Shown here: positions 60,791-64,000 of the stretch, in pieces
Numbering within the stretch: position 1 is the stretch's first letter
Layout of the letters: each line of letters opens with the position of its first letter
Assembly (NCBI RefSeq): GCF_002312815.1
Contig: NZ_NKQJ01000009.1
Location: forward strand, 153,102 to 217,101
Direction of reading: 5' to 3'
DNA from: Agaribacterium haliotis
GTDB taxonomy: Bacteria > Pseudomonadota > Gammaproteobacteria > Pseudomonadales > Cellvibrionaceae
Length of the DNA: 64,000 nucleotides
The notes under the pieces: model-generated
Seen by the model: the letters and a program-made list of their open reading frames with translations, nothing else
Database searches by the model: none
What the model was told of the DNA's origin: nothing
Made by a program: the position numbers and the translations under genes

Positions 60791-61162
60791 CTATTTTAAC
60801 TCTATACCAAGCTGCGGCCACAACTCGTCTATTCGCTGTTTGACCTCGTCGTGCATAACAATCGGCTCACCCCATTCTCTATCCGTTTCGCCTGGCCATT
60901 TATTGGTCGCGTCTATGCCCATTTTTGAACCGAGGCCACTGACCGGGGAGGCGAAGTCGAGGTAGTCGATGGGGGTGTTATCGACCATGGTGGTATCGCG
61001 GCTCGGGTCGACCCGGGTTGTCAGCGCCCATATGACATCGTTCCAGTCGCGCGCGTTGACGTCGTCATCGGTGACAATAACAAACTTGGTGTACATAAAC
61101 TGGCGCAAGTAAGACCAAACACCGAGCATAATACGCTTGGCGTGGCCGGGGTAGGCTTTTTT
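60791..61162 (-). pseudogene. ubiD: 3' fragment of ubiD
   Basis: The last ~123 codons of a UbiD decarboxylase are present ([53 protein letters not shown]) and end at a normal stop. UbiD similarity ends abruptly near 61162, just before AYPGH. Upstream codons read as unrelated sequence, and no start codon fits. UbiD is normally ~490 residues (prFMN-dependent decarboxylase of ubiquinone synthesis). A second 3' end lies at 63800. Confidence 0.85.
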
Positions 61163-61292
61163 GTTGTTGTCGCTTCCAACTGCTCCGGGAGCTCGGCTGG
61201 TAATGCAGAGATGGGCCTGTCTATAATACCAGTGTACCGGAAACAGGTTACGGCCTACCGGAAAAGGATGTCTATTTAAAGGTGGGTTGGTT

Positions 61293-61907
61293 ATGAGTGA
61301 CTGTTTTGACGTTGTATTCCTTGGAAGGCTTAAGTCGGGCCTCAGTAAGCATATAGTCGCTGACAATCTGCGCAAAAATATGGGCTTGCCTGAAGCGCAA
61401 GTTGAAAAATTATTTTCCGGTGGAAAAATTGTTGTCAAGCGTGGGGTGTCTCGCGATCGTGCTATAGCTCTTTACTCTCGCCTTCGGCGCGAAGGTTTAG
61501 TGATGGTTGTAGTGGATGATCAAAAAAAGATTGTAGAGCTTGTTCAAACTCCTCCTCCTCCCAAACCTGCTCAACTAGAAGGCAATGCCTTTTACCTTGA
61601 GTCCATTCAAGATGTAGAAAAAACTACCCCTGACTCTCAAGATGAACCGGCGGAAAATGAATCCATCGTTCAATATGATGCAGTTAAGAAAAAGGCTATG
61701 GCCTTGACCGTTGCTCTAAGTTACGTGAGGTCTCTACTCATACCGATACTAGTCTTGGTCTTTGGGGGTGGGTTAATAGCATATTATTCTCCGTTTCCTG
61801 ACCCGGTTATCCGTAAAGGTTTTGCTTTGGGTGTTGCACTGATGGTGTGGGGTGGCTGGAGCGCAATACAACGAATCCGTGAGGGCTTTCTGTATGAAAG
61901 CATATAA
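61293..61907 (+). CDS. Small two-helix membrane protein with N-terminal cytoplasmic domain
   Basis: This 204-residue protein starts at ATG 61293 (GGTGGG upstream). The N-terminal ~75 residues ([33 protein letters not shown]) resemble a small domain seen in many gammaproteobacterial membrane proteins, in which a hydrophobic-basic FSGxxVVVKRG motif is conserved. A Pro-rich linker follows. Two membrane helices are near residues 145-165 and 172-192. It overlaps the protease gene by 14 bp. A possible TATAAT lies at 61222-61227. Composition is more A+T-rich than the hem genes. Confidence 0.7.
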   Translation: MSDCFDVVFLGRLKSGLSKHIVADNLRKNMGLPEAQVEKLFSGGKIVVKRGVSRDRAIALYSRLRREGLVMVVVDDQKKIVELVQTPPPPKPAQLEGNAFYLESIQDVEKTTPDSQDEPAENESIVQYDAVKKKAMALTVALSYVRSLLIPILVLVFGGGLIAYYSPFPDPVIRKGFALGVALMVWGGWSAIQRIREGFLYESI

Positions 61908-63378
61908 TTGCTCAGTATCTCTGATTTTTCTATTTTCTTGCCTTATTTCGTCTGCTTCCCTCTTGGCGGAAGTCTATAAGTGGACTGATGAGAATGGAAA
62001 AGTTCACTATGGTGATATGGCTCGAGAAGATAAATCACGAGCTGAAAAAGTTGTTATTAAAGATAAGTACGCTGTACCGGCAGTTGAGTCTCAAGAGCCG
62101 ATTATAAATGCTGATGGTGGCGAGACTAGAAGAATTGTTCTTTCAGGAGTAGCTCTTGATCTTCCTGGTATGGATTACAAAGACCTACTAGTGGGTCGTG
62201 TTGTGTGCGGCAGGCCGGTTGATTTGTACTGGACCAATAATTATATCCATCTGGACAATGACCTTGTTGGGCCGCAATTCTCGGGTATTGTCGAGAGCTA
62301 TGGTTATAGTGCAGCCTATGGTCCTGCGGTAAGAGAAGCTGGAGAGCTCGTGTTGTCTGGAAAGATAAAACGTATGTTCTTTAATACCTGCGTCGAGTCG
62401 AAAAAGCGAAATATTTCAAGCGATAGCAGCTATATAAAAATTGAGTGGACTATCTACGACCCTCTAACGGATGAAGTGGTTATGACCGCTGAAACCAGAG
62501 GCTCTCATCATGGAATTAACGCACGCGCAGTGGTGGATGGCCGTGCAAAAAGTTTTAATGCAGCGTTTGAAATGTCGATCGCCGATTTGTTTTCTCGTCC
62601 CCAATTTATTGGAATCCTCGGAGAGTCTGTCGATAGAGATGCTGAGCGACTTAGATCCGAACTGCTGACTTTAGATTTAAAATACTCAAATGGCGGTGGC
62701 CGCTTTGAAGCCAAAGCTAAATCCCTGAAGGAAAAGACAGTCATTGTAAAAACCGACGGTGGTCATGGAAGCGGTGTATTCGTTGCTGGTGGAGGTTATG
62801 TGTTAACCAATGCCCATGTCGTTGATGAAGAGCCAGTGGTAACGATTCAAACGTTGAAAGGAAATTTTAAGGCGCAGATGGTGCGTCAGAACCAAGCCCG
62901 AGATGTTGCCTTGTTAAGGCTTGCAGATGGTTCTGGGTCTGTTATGCCGGCCTCAATTAGTAAATCCCCCGCAGACGTTGGTGAAGAGTTGTACGTGATT
63001 GGGACTCCACTGGATTTAAAGTTTAGCCACACGATTACCCGGGGGATAGTGTCTGCCAAGCGCACTATGAGAGGGCTTGAGTACCTACAAACGGATGCTG
63101 CAATTAACTTCGGTAATTCTGGTGGCCCGGTTTTCAATGAGTACGGAGAGTTAATTGCAATTGCAGTTTCATCAGTAATGACTCGAGAGGGCGCCTCATT
63201 AAACATAAACTATCTAATTCCAATAGCGGATGCTCTCGAATACCTGGATGTTGCAGATGCTGATACAGGTATACAGAAGATCGCAATCAAAGATTTTGTT
63301 AGTGTTCTAACCGAAGAACAAGCCCGCTCCTCAATGTTTGAAAGTGTTCACAGTTGGTTGAATGAGCCTCTTTTTTAG
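61894..63378 (+). CDS. DUF4124-trypsin-like serine protease
   Basis: The protein is 494 residues from ATG 61894 (GAGGG 8 bases upstream). A signal peptide (SVSLIFLFSCLISSASLLA) and a DUF4124 domain (EVYKWTDENGKVHYGD) come first, then a middle region of unknown type (about 75-270). A trypsin-like domain of the S1C/DegP kind ends the protein, with catalytic His in LTNAHVVD, Asp in ARDVALLR and Ser in FGNSGGPVF. There is no PDZ domain. It should act in the periplasm. It is coupled to the upstream membrane protein. Confidence 0.85.
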   Translation: MKAYNCSVSLIFLFSCLISSASLLAEVYKWTDENGKVHYGDMAREDKSRAEKVVIKDKYAVPAVESQEPIINADGGETRRIVLSGVALDLPGMDYKDLLVGRVVCGRPVDLYWTNNYIHLDNDLVGPQFSGIVESYGYSAAYGPAVREAGELVLSGKIKRMFFNTCVESKKRNISSDSSYIKIEWTIYDPLTDEVVMTAETRGSHHGINARAVVDGRAKSFNAAFEMSIADLFSRPQFIGILGESVDRDAERLRSELLTLDLKYSNGGGRFEAKAKSLKEKTVIVKTDGGHGSGVFVAGGGYVLTNAHVVDEEPVVTIQTLKGNFKAQMVRQNQARDVALLRLADGSGSVMPASISKSPADVGEELYVIGTPLDLKFSHTITRGIVSAKRTMRGLEYLQTDAAINFGNSGGPVFNEYGELIAIAVSSVMTREGASLNINYLIPIADALEYLDVADADTGIQKIAIKDFVSVLTEEQARSSMFESVHSWLNEPLF

Positions 63379-63799
63379 TAAGTGGTTAATTTTTCTGCAT
63401 TCTGGGGGCAGTTGACCTAATTTACGATTGGCGGGTAATAAGCAAGCTGGCCTTAGACTTTTCATGATGATGACTCAACTATCGAAGAATCAATGATTGC
63501 CCGGCTCAGAACTGAGCTTTTTGTCTAATACCTTCCTGAGCATACTTGAAGTTAATAAGGGTGGTGCTACTGGTGATATCGACTTTGGTGAGATCCAAAT
63601 ACCGAATGATTTGGGTAGGAGGATCTACTATTAACAATTTGTACTGGTTTGCCAAACTGCACCAAATCCTTGCATTTAAGGCCTCCTTTGTCTACGAGCA
63701 CTACAGACGGACTCTATTATTAACACTGCGTTTTACCTTATTTTTATCAGTGGTTAGCAGAGCCGTGATGCCTTAGAGTGGTTTTCACGGCGCCAAAAA
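63379..63799. other. Region with possible gene remnants between the protease and ubiD end
   Basis: There is no full gene here. Two short frames read plausibly: DDDSTIEESMIARLRTELFV ending at ~63528, and NKGGATGDIDFGEIQIPND ending RRIYY at ~63633. The two lie in different frames, as in a decayed gene. I do not recognise either. The rest shows nothing. Confidence 0.35.
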
Positions 63800-64000
63800 C
63801 TAAAATGTAATTCCTAACTCTGGCCAAAGCTCATCAACTTTATTTTTAACTTCGTCATCCATAACAATCGGCTCACCCCATTCTCTATCCGTTTCGCCTG
63901 GCCATTTATTGGTGGCGTCTATACCCATTTTTGAACCGAGGCCACTGACCGGGGAGGCGAAGTCGAGGTAGTCGATGGGGGTGTTATCGACCATTTTTTT
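63800..64000 (-). CDS. ubiD: Second ubiD 3' end, running to the window edge
   Basis: The last 65 codons of a UbiD-like protein are present ([20 protein letters not shown] to [10 protein letters not shown]). From 63860 to 63994 the DNA matches 60854-60988 of the first fragment at 133 of 135 positions, while the final ~20 codons differ. At 63994 the match stops and seven T residues follow, where the first copy continues GGTGGTA. Upstream of MVDN only two lysine codons are visible. It may be the end of the working gene, or another broken copy. Confidence 0.6.
   Translation of the reverse strand, partial: KKMVDNTPIDYLDFASPVSGLGSKMGIDATNKWPGETDREWGEPIVMDDEVKNKVDELWPELGITF

Overview
The window looks like chromosomal DNA of a gammaproteobacterium near the pseudomonads and Cellvibrionales. 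Several gene strings match the Pseudomonas order: the znuBC-zur/znuA, polA, engB, cytochrome c4, dsbA, diguanylate cyclase neighbourhood; rpmG-rpmB, radC, coaBC, algC, argB; pyrE, crc, rph, yicC and gmk-rpoZ-spoT-ridA; and argH, algZ, algR, hemC, hemD, hemX, hemY. A rhombosortase and a DUF1592/DUF1552 pair fit a marine Cellvibrionales-type organism. The genus cannot be fixed from the sequence.

Layout. 1-13 kb holds a partial gamma carbonic anhydrase, the zinc uptake cluster with its Zur regulator, polA, engB, cytochrome c4, a DsbA-like protein and a diguanylate cyclase. Two ~50 bp tandem-repeat tracts lie on either side of polA. 12-22 kb is mixed: a two-domain VOC lipoprotein with an overlapping 59-residue lipoprotein, a porin-like protein, a phosphopantetheinyl transferase, an MFS carrier, SYLF and AsmA proteins, rhombosortase, MAPEG, an SDR and DUF1244. 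22-27.5 kb is the minus-strand gmk-rpoZ-spoT-ridA-SLC13 run.

27.5-36.5 kb separates gmk from yicC, which are neighbours in pseudomonads. It holds a thioredoxin-like protein, an unknown protein, gamma-glutamyltransferase, a hipBA toxin-antitoxin pair with two matched operators, and an A+T-rich three-gene cassette. The cassette encodes a nuclease-like protein, a small middle protein and a Rad50/SMC-like ATPase with a CxxC hook. It resembles ABC-three-component/Lamassu-type defence systems. Its first gene appears to carry a +1 frameshift near the start.

36.5-48.8 kb is housekeeping: yicC, rph, mutM, rpmG, rpmB, radC, coaBC, a long membrane-anchored algC, argB, slmA, a DUF4124 protein, pyrE and crc. 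Palindromic repeat elements lie on both sides of mutM. 48.8-60.7 kb holds DUF1552 and DUF1592 secreted proteins, argH, an AlgZ/AlgR-type two-component pair and the hemCDXY run.

60.8-64 kb is unusual. A 3' fragment of ubiD (UbiD decarboxylase) is followed, on the opposite strand, by a small membrane protein and a DUF4124-trypsin protease, and then by a second ubiD 3' end. A 135 bp block is almost identical between the two ubiD pieces, and the second piece loses ubiD similarity at position 63994. This suggests cargo inserted in, or carried with, duplicated ubiD ends.
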